From CAZPZR01 sp964591105 (GTDB taxonomy: Bacteria; Bacillota; Clostridia; Lachnospirales; Lachnospiraceae): a DNA stretch of 8,713 nt. This document shows positions 1 to 5,587 of this stretch, piece after piece. Each line of letters begins with the position of its first letter. The stretch's first letter is position 1. The notes beneath the pieces were generated by a model. It had not been told where the DNA came from and did not search any database. It saw only the letters and a list, made by a program, of their open reading frames with translations. The DNA is taken from the NCBI GenBank assembly GCA_964591105.1, contig CAZPZR010000074.1, positions 1 through 8,713 of the forward strand. The letters are read 5' to 3'. A program made the position numbers and the translations under genes.

Positions 1-54
1 CTCGGACAAACGGTTTTCAAGACCGCCTCGTTATGACCACTTCGATACCTCTCC
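1..54 (-). tRNA. tRNA-Ser(UGA), 5' part, cut by the window edge
   Basis: Read on the minus strand from 54 downward there is an acceptor 5' strand GGAGAGG (54-48), then TA, a D-arm closed by TCG/CGA, and a 5-bp anticodon stem (GCGGT at 26-22 pairing with ACCGT at 14-10, one G-U pair) around the 7-nt loop CTTGAAA. The anticodon is TGA (19-17), which reads UCA and wobbles on other UCN serine codons. The sequence after the anticodon stem (TTGTCCGAG) fits the start of a long class II variable arm, as expected for serine. The T-arm and acceptor 3' strand lie outside the window, so a 3' CCA cannot be checked. It has its own promoter (103-131). As a UCN-reading tRNA it is not a t6A substrate, so its place next to the tsa genes is not functionally specific. 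Confidence 0.93.
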
Positions 55-102
55 ACATATTCTGTTTTGTTGTCGTTGTTGTTTACCTCAGCGACGAGAT
101 TA

Positions 103-131
103 ATAATAGCACAGCTTTTTTATATCGTCAA
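103..131 (-). promoter_or_regulatory. Sigma-A promoter of the tRNA-Ser gene
   Basis: On the minus strand TTGACG (131-126) and TATTAT (108-103) are separated by exactly 17 bp, each matching the consensus at 5 of 6 positions. The predicted start near 96 gives a tRNA leader of about 42 nt. No hairpin plus T-run lies between the ispD stop and this promoter, so read-through from the ispD operon into the tRNA is also possible. Confidence 0.82.
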
Positions 132-134
132 TAC

Positions 135-175
135 TTTTTTTGAATTTTTTTAAAGTTTTTTTATTTTCTTTTTTT
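135..175 (-). promoter_or_regulatory. Phased A-tracts upstream of the tRNA promoter (UP-like)
   Basis: Four runs of seven T on the plus strand (A7 on the minus strand) lie at 135-141, 145-151, 156-162 and 169-175. The first three start about 10 and 11 bp apart, and they sit directly upstream of the tRNA -35 box. In-phase A-tracts bend DNA, and AT-rich sequence at this position can bind the RNA polymerase alpha C-terminal domain as in rRNA and tRNA UP elements. The distal tracts overlap the ispD stop codon and its last lysine codons. The UP role is inferred. Confidence 0.5.
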
Positions 176-892
176 CAGGAACATTTTCGCGATTTCCAGA
201 TCCTCTGGTGTTGTTAACTTTATATTCTCATAGGAAGCTTCAAATAGCTTCACCGGGACATGCATCATGCTTTCTACAACCATAGCATCATCGGTTACAT
301 TCTCATGATCTGTATCCATCAATTTAGCATATGCTTCTAAAATCAACCCCGTTTCGAATATCTGCGGAGTCTGAACTGTCCACACATATTTTCGCACCGG
401 AGTCTCTATTGCACATTCTGCATCATCTACAATTTTCACTGTATCTTTGCTCGGCATACCAGCCACACAGGCTTTATAAACTTCTACCGTTTCATATCCT
501 CTGTGCAGGATCTCCTCATCTACAAACATTCTTGCCCCATCATGGATGAATACAAAACTTTCCCTACTGTCTTCTCGCTCATCATTTGCAATAACCTGCA
601 AACCTCTCCACACAGAGTCATAGCGTTCTTTTCCACCTTCTACTATATGGGTCACTTTGGAAAAAGCATATTTCTCCACAATTTCTGCACGCGCGTATGC
701 GACATCTCCTTCACCTACGACCATAATGATTTCGTCAATGATCCCAGATTCTTGAAATGCTTTCAATGTATAATATATAATTGGCTTTTCATCAATCTCT
801 ATATATTGTTTCTGCACCTTCGTTCCCATTCGCTTTCCCTGCCCTGCTGAGAGAACAATTGCTGTACAGTGTTTTTTATTCTGGATTTTCAT
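161..892 (-). CDS. ispD: 2-C-methyl-D-erythritol 4-phosphate cytidylyltransferase
   Basis: IspD joins CTP and 2-C-methyl-D-erythritol 4-phosphate to give CDP-methylerythritol, the third step of the cytosolic MEP route to isoprenoid precursors. The 243-aa protein has the usual family length. Visible motifs are the N-terminal nucleotide-binding loop AIVLSAGQGKRMG (11-23, with R21) followed by QKQY (K28), GGKERYDSV (86-94), IHDGAR (116-121), TVQTPQIF (172-179), TDDA (200-203) and KLTTPEDLEIA (225-235). R21, K28 and K225 correspond to the catalytic basic residues known in E. coli IspD. The ATG at 892-890 follows GGAG with about 7-8 nt spacing. The gene lies 32 nt after tsaD and is probably the last protein gene of that operon. 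No paired ispF is next to it. The end is very lysine-rich (KKRK) and runs into an A-tract region; no terminator is seen. Confidence 0.96.
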   Translation of the reverse strand: MKIQNKKHCTAIVLSAGQGKRMGTKVQKQYIEIDEKPIIYYTLKAFQESGIIDEIIMVVGEGDVAYARAEIVEKYAFSKVTHIVEGGKERYDSVWRGLQVIANDEREDSRESFVFIHDGARMFVDEEILHRGYETVEVYKACVAGMPSKDTVKIVDDAECAIETPVRKYVWTVQTPQIFETGLILEAYAKLMDTDHENVTDDAMVVESMMHVPVKLFEASYENIKLTTPEDLEIAKMFLKKRK

Positions 893-924
893 ACACTTTC
901 TCCACCTATTGCTTTTATAATGTA

Positions 925-1953
925 CTATCTTTCGCCCAATTTCAAATTCGGAACTGCATTAAGATCCCATCCATGTCTTGTTCCATTGATATATTCATAA
1001 TAAGCTGCTACCCCTATCATTGCTGCATTGTCTGTGCAATAAATTGGGGATGGATAATAGAACTTCACACCCTTTGCATCACAAGCTTCCTGCATTGCTC
1101 GTCTAAGCGCACTATTAGATGCCACTCCACCTGCAATCGCAAATTTATCCACCTGGTACTCTTCCACTGCATGCATAGCATTTTCCACAAGCACATCTGT
1201 GACTGCTTTTTGGAAAGATGCCGCAATATCTGCCTGATTATATTCTTCGCCTTTCATTTGACATCCATTAATATAATTAAGCACAGCAGATTTCACGCCA
1301 CTGAAGCTAAAATCATATGGAGAGTCCTTCACATGTGCTCTTGGGAACGCAATAGCCTCTGGATTTCCTTCTTTTGACACTTTATCAATCTTCGGTCCAC
1401 CTGGATATCCGAGTCCAATTGCGCGCGCAACTTTGTCAAACGCTTCACCCGCAGCGTCATCCTGTGTTCTTCCTATAATATCAAATTTACCATAATCTTT
1501 CACACGTACCAAATGTGTATGTCCACCAGATACTACCAAAGAAAAGAATGGTGGTTCTAATTCTTTATGCTCAATAAAATTGGCTGCAATATGCCCTTCA
1601 ATATGATGCACACCTACCAATGGTTTTCCGGTCGCATAAGCAATCGCTTTTGCCTCCGCCACACCTACTAAAAGCGCACCAACAAGCCCCGGCCCATAAG
1701 TCACACCGATTGCGTCAATGTCATCTAAAGAAACTTCTGCTTCTTTCAAAGCTTCTTCTATTACCTGGTTAATCTTCTCGATATGTTTTCTAGACGCAAT
1801 TTCCGGAACTACTCCTCCATACAATGTGTGGAGTGCAATCTGTGAGGAAATTACATTTGACAAAACTTCTCTTCCATTTTTCACTACTGCTGCCGCAGTC
1901 TCATCACATGAACTTTCAATTGCCAGAATTAAGATATCTTTCTTCTCACTCAT
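925..1953 (-). CDS. tsaD: tRNA N6-adenosine threonylcarbamoyltransferase TsaD
   Basis: TsaD (Kae1/Qri7/YgjD family) is the catalytic subunit that moves threonylcarbamoyl from TC-AMP to A37 of ANN-reading tRNAs, working with TsaB and TsaE, both encoded upstream on the same strand. The protein starting MSEKKDILIL has 342 aa, the normal length. Motifs: AIESSCDET (11-19), YGGVVPEIASR (45-55), metal-binding HHIEGH (H117, H121), SGGHTHLV (142-149), GEAFDKVARAIGLGYPGG (169-186), FSFSGVKSA (215-223), AGGVASNSALR (274-284) and YCTDNA (D308, third metal ligand by family comparison). I chose the ATG at 1953 because GGGAAGG lies 7 nt upstream. The frame can be extended to a TTG at 1983, but that start has no ribosome binding site and overlaps rnz. 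The gene follows rnz after 19 nt and precedes ispD by 32 nt, so co-transcription is likely. Confidence 0.97.
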   Translation of the reverse strand: MSEKKDILILAIESSCDETAAAVVKNGREVLSNVISSQIALHTLYGGVVPEIASRKHIEKINQVIEEALKEAEVSLDDIDAIGVTYGPGLVGALLVGVAEAKAIAYATGKPLVGVHHIEGHIAANFIEHKELEPPFFSLVVSGGHTHLVRVKDYGKFDIIGRTQDDAAGEAFDKVARAIGLGYPGGPKIDKVSKEGNPEAIAFPRAHVKDSPYDFSFSGVKSAVLNYINGCQMKGEEYNQADIAASFQKAVTDVLVENAMHAVEEYQVDKFAIAGGVASNSALRRAMQEACDAKGVKFYYPSPIYCTDNAAMIGVAAYYEYINGTRHGWDLNAVPNLKLGER

Positions 1954-1972
1954 CTCTTTGCCTTCCCTGTAT

Positions 1973-2881
1973 TTAATCTTCAAAAATCAACTCTGCAGTA
2001 CGTCTATCCTTTGCTGCAATCGCATTCGGAAAGATTGCTTTAACATCTTCCATATATTCTTCTGGTTTTGTAAGTGACGGACTATAGTGTGTCAGCCACA
2101 TTTCCTTCACTTCTGCCTCTTTTGCGATTTGAGCTGCTTCATAAAATGTCATATGTTTATATTCTTTTGCTTTCTTTTGTTTATCTTTTTCTCCATACAT
2201 ACCTTCACAGATAAACAAGTCTGACCCTGCCGCATTTGTCTTAATAGATTCGGTTGGTCGTGTATCTGTACAATAGGTAATCTTAAGTCCCTTTCGCTGT
2301 GGGCCAAGCACCATATCCGGAGTATATTCCGCATCTTCTGTCTTCACAGTTTCGCCCTTCTGCAAAAGGCCCCAATATTTCTGTGGAATCTGCGCAGCAT
2401 TTGCACGTTCTACATCGAACTTTCCTGCTCGATCCACTTCAAGTGTATATCCATAGCAAAGCACATTGTGATTTACACGGAATGCTTTCAATCTGTATCC
2501 ATTCATTTCAATCGTATGCTCTGGCATTGTTACTTCAATATAACGAATTGGAAATGGCAGTTCCGGTGCGATAACGCGTAATGCGTTTACCACTCGTTCA
2601 AGACCCCTTGGTCCAATCAGCGTCAATGGTTCTGTTCTTTCCGCATTTCCCATTGTAAGGAGCAAGCCTGGAAGTCCACTGATGTGATCCCCATGGTAAT
2701 GAGTAAAACAAATCACATCGATTGGTTTGAAACTCCATCCTTTTTCTTTTATTGCAATCTGCGTTCCTTCCCCACAATCGATAAGCATACTGCTGCCATT
2801 GTAGCGAACCATCAACGATGTCAGCCATCGATATGGAAGGGGCATCATCCCTCCTGTGCCCAACAAACATACATCTAACAT
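1973..2881 (-). CDS. rnz: Ribonuclease Z (tRNA 3' endonuclease)
   Basis: RNase Z is a metallo-beta-lactamase-fold zinc endonuclease that cuts tRNA precursors after the discriminator base, mainly those without an encoded CCA. The 302-aa protein matches the length of the short bacterial form. The zinc signature HYHGDH is at 61-66 (H61, H63, D65, H66); further ligands by family comparison are H138 (RVNHNV), D206 (YCTDT) and H265 (LTHYS). GKFDVE (153-158) marks the entry to the flexible exosite arm that holds the tRNA elbow, which runs to about residue 177. In this arm I see IPQKYW (165-170) where many relatives carry a Gly-Pro-rich IPxGPxxG stretch; this may be a lineage variant. AAGAGG lies 6-8 nt before the ATG at 2881. 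The gene is 19 nt after the CxxC protein gene and 19 nt before tsaD. Confidence 0.96.
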   Translation of the reverse strand: MLDVCLLGTGGMMPLPYRWLTSLMVRYNGSSMLIDCGEGTQIAIKEKGWSFKPIDVICFTHYHGDHISGLPGLLLTMGNAERTEPLTLIGPRGLERVVNALRVIAPELPFPIRYIEVTMPEHTIEMNGYRLKAFRVNHNVLCYGYTLEVDRAGKFDVERANAAQIPQKYWGLLQKGETVKTEDAEYTPDMVLGPQRKGLKITYCTDTRPTESIKTNAAGSDLFICEGMYGEKDKQKKAKEYKHMTFYEAAQIAKEAEVKEMWLTHYSPSLTKPEEYMEDVKAIFPNAIAAKDRRTAELIFED

Positions 2882-2900
2882 ATTTTACCTCTTAAATTCT

Positions 2901-3140
2901 CTAATTTTCTGTCTCTATTTTTATGCAGAAGCTTTCTACCAGCTCATCATAACAATCTTCGCAGATTTCAAATCTATGAATCTGATTATCTTTTCTCGAA
3001 AAATATCCCCATCGCTTTTCAACTGAAAGCACCTCTTCCTGAGGAACCCCTTGAAGTACCGGTATTTCTCTCCCACACTTGTTGCATATAATTTTCTTAA
3101 GCTCTTCTACTGGTTTTTTCTCTATCTGATACTGGCGCAT
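2901..3140 (-). CDS. Small CxxC/CxxC zinc-ribbon-like protein, unknown function
   Basis: This is a 79-aa soluble protein with two cysteine pairs, C19-x2-C22 and C60-x2-C63, spaced as in a zinc ribbon or rubredoxin-like knuckle. H55 and C72 could also contribute. The ends are charged and there is no signal peptide or membrane segment. I do not recognise a named family. Translation is well supported: AGGAGG stands 6 nt before the ATG at 3140, one of the best ribosome binding sites here. It is the first gene after promoter 3192-3220 and sits 19 nt before rnz, with tsaD and ispD following, so a role near tRNA or ribosome maturation is a context-based guess only. Metal binding is inferred from cysteine spacing. 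Confidence 0.85.
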   Translation of the reverse strand: MRQYQIEKKPVEELKKIICNKCGREIPVLQGVPQEEVLSVEKRWGYFSRKDNQIHRFEICEDCYDELVESFCIKIETEN

Positions 3141-3191
3141 ACAATTCCTCCTGTGTCTCTTTCATCACATGCATCTATCTGTTACGCCTAC

Positions 3192-3220
3192 ATTATACTA
3201 ATTCCCCATTCAGCTGCCTA
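3192..3220 (-). promoter_or_regulatory. Probable internal promoter for CxxC gene-rnz-tsaD-ispD
   Basis: On the minus strand a perfect TATAAT (3197-3192) is preceded, 17 bp away, by TAGGCA (3220-3215), 4 of 6 matches to TTGACA. It lies in the 106-bp gap between rimI and the CxxC gene, the only sizeable gap in this block. No convincing terminator was found after rimI, so the downstream genes may get transcripts from both promoters. Confidence 0.55.
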
Positions 3221-3246
3221 GTGGAAAGTGTTGTCACTGCTGCCAT

Positions 3247-3711
3247 CTACTTTCCAAGCTCTTTGCTCATAAGCACAGCACTTTCTTCTGGATTTTCATA
3301 GAATTTTTTTCGAATTCCATCTTCCAGAAAACCACATTTTTTATAAAATGATATCGCTGGGAGATTACTTTCCCTGACGTCTAACATTATTTTCAAAATA
3401 TTGTTCTGCTCGCAGTATTTCTCCAATTCATCCATCAACTGTGTTGCAGTTCCTAATCTGCGTAGTGAAGGATCTACAGCAATTCGTGCAATCTCGCCTT
3501 CATCTAGTACGTGATAGAATATCACATACCCCGCCAATTCGCCATTATGCCACCCCGTCAAAATCAGCGCATGATTCTGTGCAAATGTTTCTGCCAGGCT
3601 TTTTTCACTCCATGGATCTGGAAAGCTGATTACTTCCAGCCCTGCAACATTTCCCAGTTCAGACGCATGGGCAGTACGAATTACCAATTCTACTCCTCTA
3701 TGCTTCTCCAT
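3247..3711 (-). CDS. rimI: Ribosomal protein S18-alanine N-acetyltransferase RimI
   Basis: A GNAT-fold acetyltransferase. RimI acetylates the N-terminal alanine of ribosomal protein S18, and the enzyme is very often encoded next to tsaB in bacteria. Visible features are the PWS motif (D32-S35), the acetyl-CoA-binding strand and loop IARIAVDPSLRRLGTA (74-89), LDVRESNLPAISFYKKCGF (110-128, including E114 and Y123 near the positions of the known catalytic Glu and Tyr) and a C-terminal Y138/NPEESAVLMSKEL. Length 154 aa is typical. The ATG at 3711 overlaps the tsaB end by 14 nt and has only a modest purine-rich AGAGAG upstream. An in-frame TTG at 3687 has AGAGGAG 5 nt upstream and would give a start (VIRTA) closer to other RimI proteins; the true start is uncertain. 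S18 specificity is inferred from family and context. Confidence 0.9.
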   Translation of the reverse strand: MEKHRGVELVIRTAHASELGNVAGLEVISFPDPWSEKSLAETFAQNHALILTGWHNGELAGYVIFYHVLDEGEIARIAVDPSLRRLGTATQLMDELEKYCEQNNILKIMLDVRESNLPAISFYKKCGFLEDGIRKKFYENPEESAVLMSKELGK

Positions 3712-4429
3712 GACCCAATCTCTCTTTTCTCTCGCGCTCTGCCTGAGATACTCTCAGATAATCTGGTTCATGCTCTGCTGCCGTTTCAGTCTTTCCTTCT
3801 TCATAGTAATGGAATGCCAACGCAGCAACTGCTCCCGCTCTCTGTCTGTTCATATGCGCCGGAGCAAATCCAATCTTTCTATCTTTCATGATGGATTCTA
3901 CTAATCTTTCCTGGAATACTGGAACTCCATCGCCCAAGAATACAATTTCTTCTTCATAAGCGTGCAGTTTTTCTCCCAATTCTTCAATACTGATTGCCAT
4001 CTGGTCTTCCAGAACAATCAACTTTTCTCCATCAAACTTATAAATTCCCGTATAGACTTGTCCTCTTCTTGCATCCATAATTGGACACACAATCGCTGCT
4101 GTTCCACAAAGATTATACGCAAGTCCCTCTAAGGTTGGGATATGGATTAAAGGTTTCTTCAGCGCCAATCCCAAGCCTTTTGCTGTTGCAGAGCCAATAC
4201 GCAATCCGGTAAATGATCCCGGTCCCCCCGCAACCGCTATCGCATCAATACTATTCAAATCCAACTCTATCATCTTTGCTACTTCATCCAGCATGGGAAG
4301 AAGTGTCTGAGAATGTGTCTTTTTATAATTTACGGTATATTCCGCAAGCATCTGCTCACTTTTCTGATCTTTCTCAACAATTGCAACACTGGCAACAAGC
4401 CCAGAACTATCTAACGCTAATATTCGCAT
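3698..4429 (-). CDS. tsaB: t6A synthesis subunit TsaB (YeaZ-like)
   Basis: TsaB is the ASKHA-fold pseudo-partner that dimerises with TsaD and lets TsaE dock; together they install t6A at A37 of tRNA. The 243-aa protein shows the family pattern: MRILALDSSG (1-10), THSQTLLPML (38-47), the hallmark GPGSFTGLRIG (69-79), DARRGQVY (119-126) and PDYLR (222-226) near the end. It lacks the HxxxH metal motif of TsaD, which separates the two paralogues. The ATG at 4429 is preceded by GGAGG with 8 nt spacing, inside the tsaE coding end. It overlaps tsaE by 13 nt and rimI by 14 nt (by the ATG start), so translation is probably coupled. The last 20 residues are very charged (ERERKERLGHGEA). Confidence 0.96.
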   Translation of the reverse strand: MRILALDSSGLVASVAIVEKDQKSEQMLAEYTVNYKKTHSQTLLPMLDEVAKMIELDLNSIDAIAVAGGPGSFTGLRIGSATAKGLGLALKKPLIHIPTLEGLAYNLCGTAAIVCPIMDARRGQVYTGIYKFDGEKLIVLEDQMAISIEELGEKLHAYEEEIVFLGDGVPVFQERLVESIMKDRKIGFAPAHMNRQRAGAVAALAFHYYEEGKTETAAEHEPDYLRVSQAERERKERLGHGEA

Positions 4430-4842
4430 ACACTTATCCTCCGATAATCAAATCCTTTATCCAAATCTTTTTCTATCTTTATCTCTGTATAATGCTCTGG
4501 AAGAATCTCCTCAATCAAATTTGCCCACTCAATCAAGCTGACACCTTCGCCATACACATAATCTTCATACCCAATCTCATCCATTTCTTCCACATCACCA
4601 ATTCGGTATACATCAAAATGATAAAACGGAAGACGACCATCATCATACACTTGTACGATCGTAAATGTAGGACTGCTGATTGCTTCTTCAATTTCCAATC
4701 CTCGTGCAAGACCTTTCGTGAAAACTGTTTTTCCAACTCCCAAATCTCCCACAAGTGTAAACACTTGTCCTGCCTTCGCCTGTTTTCCAAGTGAATATCC
4801 TAATTCATAGGTTTCTTTTTCATTGTTCGTTTCTATAACCAT
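4417..4842 (-). CDS. tsaE: t6A synthesis ATPase TsaE (YjeE-like)
   Basis: TsaE is the P-loop ATPase that binds the TsaB-TsaD dimer and resets it between rounds of t6A formation. In the 141 residues the Walker A is GDLGVGKT (32-39, K38), the switch-like SSPTFTIV is at 56-63, HFDVYRI at 75-81 and LIEWAN at 103-108 (E105, W106), all diagnostic of the family. The length is slightly under the usual 150 or so. The ATG at 4842 is preceded by AAGGGAG with 5 nt spacing. It is the first gene of the tsaE-tsaB-rimI operon, driven by the promoter at 4893-4921, and its end overlaps tsaB. Confidence 0.96.
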   Translation of the reverse strand: MVIETNNEKETYELGYSLGKQAKAGQVFTLVGDLGVGKTVFTKGLARGLEIEEAISSPTFTIVQVYDDGRLPFYHFDVYRIGDVEEMDEIGYEDYVYGEGVSLIEWANLIEEILPEHYTEIKIEKDLDKGFDYRRISVCEY

Positions 4843-4892
4843 AAAAACTCCCTTTCTAAAACAACTGGTCTAAAAATACGCATTATTATCTT

Positions 4893-4921
4893 AGTATAAC
4901 AGACTCTGTGGATTCTGTTAA
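4893..4921 (-). promoter_or_regulatory. Sigma-A promoter of tsaE-tsaB-rimI, with dyads in the spacer
   Basis: On the minus strand TTAACA (4921-4916) and TATACT (4898-4893) are 17 bp apart, each 5 of 6 to consensus. The spacer holds a palindrome ACAGA-C-TCTGT (4899-4909), and TAACAG (4897-4902) is repeated inverted as CTGTTA (4915-4920), so the -35 and -10 edges are part of a dyad. A repressor site is possible but not shown. The predicted start is near 4886, giving a leader of about 44 nt. Confidence 0.78.
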
Positions 4922-4937
4922 AGTATTTTTTATTATT

Positions 4938-4966
4938 TTGACTAATCTGTTCCTTTTTCGTATAAT
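4938..4966 (+). promoter_or_regulatory. Sigma-A promoter of the 83-aa protein gene
   Basis: TTGACT (4938-4943) and a perfect TATAAT (4961-4966) are 17 bp apart. The -35 boxes of this and the divergent tsaE promoter are only 16 bp apart, so the two polymerases may compete. The predicted start at about 4973 helps decide the start codon of the gene. Confidence 0.85.
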
Positions 4967-5016
4967 ATAAGGAGCATTTTCGGATGCAATACTATTATGT
5001 AAGGGAGTGTTTGACT

Positions 5017-5268
5017 GTGAACATGAATTTCGAGCAACTTGCTATGATGAAAAAAATCAAAACTGGTGTGGATCGTTTTCGCGCAAACCATCCAAAGTTC
5101 CCTATGTTCTTGAATGCTGTTTCGCAAAATGCAATTATGGAAGGTTCTGTCATTGAGATCAATGTCACTACACCAGATGGCAAAAATTATTGTACAAATC
5201 TGAAAGTCAAAGCAGAAGATATGGAATTTCTCAATTCATTAAAAAGCATGACTCCACCGGCAAATTAA
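5017..5268 (+). CDS. Small conserved-looking protein of unknown function
   Basis: I do not recognise this family. The reading frame extends back to an ATG at 4984, but the promoter places transcription start near 4973, which would leave only about 11 nt of leader for that ATG. AAGGGAG at 5001-5007 instead serves the GTG at 5017 (9 nt spacing) or the ATG at 5023. With GTG the protein has 83 aa. It starts with a basic amphipathic stretch (about 3-25), continues with NHPKFPMFLNAVSQNA and then a beta-rich part containing EGSVIEINVTTPDGKNYCTNLKV, and ends MTPPAN. There is no signal peptide or membrane helix. It is a single-gene unit with its own promoter and terminator, placed back to back with tsaE. 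Strong signals at both ends argue that it is a real gene. Confidence 0.82.
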   Translation: MNMNFEQLAMMKKIKTGVDRFRANHPKFPMFLNAVSQNAIMEGSVIEINVTTPDGKNYCTNLKVKAEDMEFLNSLKSMTPPAN

Positions 5269-5290
5269 TGCCCGTGGAGCCTTTCTTTTT
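5252..5290 (+). terminator. Rho-independent terminator, stem includes the stop codon region
   Basis: CTCCACCGGCA (5252-5262) pairs with TGCCCGTGGAG (5269-5279) with one C-C mismatch, around the loop AATTAA, whose TTAA end contains the stop codon of the 83-aa gene. A T-rich run follows from 5282 and continues into the end of the convergent gene. In the minus direction the first T-run (5245-5241) is 6 nt from the stem, so termination there would be weaker. Confidence 0.85.
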
Positions 5291-5292
5291 CT

Positions 5293-5586
5293 TTATTCTT
5301 TTTCTTCCAGACTTGCAAAAAACAATTCATAAAAATCATCTTCATATGCAATCATCGGTGTATTCTCTCCACCGCCATTTGTGCTGCGCTTCATCGCTGC
5401 ATGGAATTCCTCTCCTGCACAGATAAGTTCCATCTCATAAATTTCATATCCCAGCTCGCGACACGTTTTACAAAATGCTGATAGAGGTTCCTTTTCCCGG
5501 CGTGTTGCTAAAAGCTTTTCTCTTATCTCTTGTTCGTCCTTTGCTCGTCTTTGCAAAGCATCTAACATTTCCGCTACGTCTGCCAT
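5293..5586 (-). CDS. 97-aa protein with a Nif11-leader-like N-terminal half
   Basis: The ATG at 5586 has GGAGG 6 nt upstream and lies 1 nt after the nth stop (TAA-C-ATG), so translational coupling to nth is likely; the frame extends to 5613 without a better start. The N-terminal half (about 5-60), with AEMLDALQRRAKDEQEIREKL, SAFCKTCRELGYEIYEMEL, resembles in pattern the Nif11 (nitrile-hydratase-like leader) domain: a helix ending EIREKL, then an alanine/cysteine helix, then LGYEI...EL. A tail follows with STNGGGENTPM (68-78) and an acidic, aromatic end (YEDDFYELFFASLEEKE). Nif11 domains often serve as leaders of ribosomally made peptide natural products, but I see no Cys/Ser/Thr-rich core and no modifying enzyme nearby, so an ordinary cellular role is more likely. 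C39 and C42 form a CxxC. Confidence 0.82.
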   Translation of the reverse strand: MADVAEMLDALQRRAKDEQEIREKLLATRREKEPLSAFCKTCRELGYEIYEMELICAGEEFHAAMKRSTNGGGENTPMIAYEDDFYELFFASLEEKE

Positions 5587-5587
5587 G

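Noticed and set aside
331..1377. Plus-strand frames of 72, 115 and 198 codons opposite ispD and tsaD
   Set aside because: They are shadows of well-supported minus-strand genes, have Cys/Phe/His-rich unlikely compositions and no ribosome binding sites.
1954..1983. Ten-residue N-terminal extension of TsaD
   Set aside because: It begins with TTG, lacks a ribosome binding site and overlaps rnz, while the ATG at 1953 has a good site and gives the standard length.
3225..3246. Terminator after rimI
   Set aside because: Only a 4-bp AGTG/CACT stem is present and no T-run follows on the minus strand.
4213..4794. 193-codon plus-strand frame over tsaB and tsaE
   Set aside because: It is antisense to two clear genes, of low-complexity composition and without initiation signals.
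4984..5016. ATG at 4984 as start of the 83-aa protein
   Set aside because: The promoter at 4938-4966 leaves only about 11 nt of leader; its GGAG would lie at the transcription start itself.
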